A DNA stretch of 6,490 bases from JAVJPJ01 sp040217295 (lineage in GTDB: Bacteria > Pseudomonadota > Alphaproteobacteria > Rhodobacterales > Rhodobacteraceae). The notes beneath the pieces were generated by a model. It saw nothing but the letters and a program-made list of their open reading frames with translations, did no database searches and was not told the DNA's origin. Below, piece by piece: positions 5,858-6,490 of the stretch; the stretch's first letter is position 1; each line of letters begins with the position of its first letter. Both the position numbers and the translations under genes were made by a program. Where the stretch lies: NCBI GenBank assembly GCA_964460185.1, contig CAYWTM010000156.1:1-6490 (forward strand), in the 5' to 3' direction.

Positions 5858-6490
5858 CTACTGTGCAGCCTGAACCTCGGCCGCGCGTTCGGCTTCGAGA
5901 ACCGCCGCGCGCTTTTCGACCTGTTCCACGATGTGGTCCACCATCTGGTCATTCGACATCTTGTGGCTCTGCTTGCCGGCCAGATAGACCATCCCCGACC
6001 CTGCCCCGCCGCCGGTAAAGCCGACATCGGTCATCAACGCTTCGCCCGGCCCGTTCACCACGCAGCCGATGATGCTGAGCGACATCGGCGTCTTGATATG
6101 CTCCAGCCGCCGCTCCAGCATTTCGACCGTCTTGATCACGTCGAATCCCTGCCGCGCGCAGGACGGGCAGGAAATGATCTGCACGCCCCGGTGGCGCAGA
6201 CCCAGCGATTTCAGGATCTCGTATCCGACCTTCACCTCCTCCACTGGGTCTGCCGACAACGAGACCCGGATCGTGTCACCGATCCCCATCCACAGCAGGT
6301 TGCCAAGGCCGATCGCCGATTTGATCGTGCCGCTGGTCAGCCCGCCCGCCTCCGTGATGCCCAGGTGAATGGGGCAATCGGTCTGTTCGGCCAGCATCTG
6401 GTAGGCAGCGGCCGCCATGAAGACATCCGACGCCTTGCAGCTGATCTTGAACTCGTGAAAATCGTTGTCCTGCAGGATCTTGATGTGATC
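5858..6490 (-). CDS. ispG: 4-hydroxy-3-methylbut-2-en-1-yl diphosphate synthase IspG (GcpE), N-terminus beyond window edge
   Basis: Cytoplasmic [4Fe-4S] enzyme of the MEP isoprenoid pathway, converting methylerythritol cyclodiphosphate to HMBPP using flavodoxin or ferredoxin electrons. The last 210 residues are visible; the family is about 370-380 long, so the N-terminal TIM-barrel part lies off the right edge. Visible blocks include FKISCKASDVFMAAAAYQMLAEQ, HLGITEAGG (42-50 of the fragment), SAIGLGNLLWMGIGDTIRVSL, ADPVEEVKVGYEILKSL and GVQIISCPSCARQGFDVI. The cluster ligands are the cysteine pair in CPSC (fragment 108 and 111), Cys143 in IIGCVVNGPGEA and the following Glu150, all present. 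The tail carries a charged Ala/Glu-rich stretch ending EVQAAQ. The reading is uninterrupted, so the gene appears intact. It is a housekeeping gene with no evident functional link to the transporter. Confidence 0.96.
   Translation of the reverse strand, partial: DHIKILQDNDFHEFKISCKASDVFMAAAAYQMLAEQTDCPIHLGITEAGGLTSGTIKSAIGLGNLLWMGIGDTIRVSLSADPVEEVKVGYEILKSLGLRHRGVQIISCPSCARQGFDVIKTVEMLERRLEHIKTPMSLSIIGCVVNGPGEALMTDVGFTGGGAGSGMVYLAGKQSHKMSNDQMVDHIVEQVEKRAAVLEAERAAEVQAAQ

Overview
The window reads as an ordinary stretch of an alphaproteobacterial chromosome, most likely from the Rhodobacterales (Rhodobacter/Roseobacter group). That placement rests on the high GC content and on the close match, from memory, of four adjacent proteins to the SmoE, SmoF, SmoG and SmoK sorbitol/mannitol transporter of Rhodobacter sphaeroides. 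The species cannot be named from the sequence alone. Every gene I can support lies on the minus strand, so the biological order runs from right to left.

Right edge (about 5830-6490): the C-terminal 210 residues of ispG, the [4Fe-4S] enzyme of the non-mevalonate isoprenoid pathway, followed by a tight GC-rich hairpin. Then comes a single tRNA-Arg(CCG) at 5570-5646 with its own promoter-like hexamers. Next is about 410 bases without a convincing gene, containing two GC hairpins.

Centre and left (1-5155): a LacI-family regulator (4017-5054) is followed by a polyol ABC importer operon: periplasmic binding protein smoE (2590-3909), permeases smoF (1593-2459) and smoG (749-1579), and ATPase smoK (from 736, running off the left edge). 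The last three are nearly contiguous, with 12-13 base gaps. A 130-base gap between smoE and smoF contains a strong hairpin that probably sets a high ratio of binding protein to permease.

The regulator probably controls both itself and the transporter. Inverted repeats sharing TTTAC-type half-sites around a four-base centre lie upstream of the regulator (5136-5155) and in the smoE leader (3927-3947), the latter placed over a candidate -10 and just before the ribosome binding site. The working model is de-repression of transport when a polyol or its derivative binds the regulator. Polyol catabolic genes (sorbitol or mannitol dehydrogenase) would be expected beyond the left edge. I saw no mobile element, CRISPR array or novel defence-like system; the most informative observations concern regulation.
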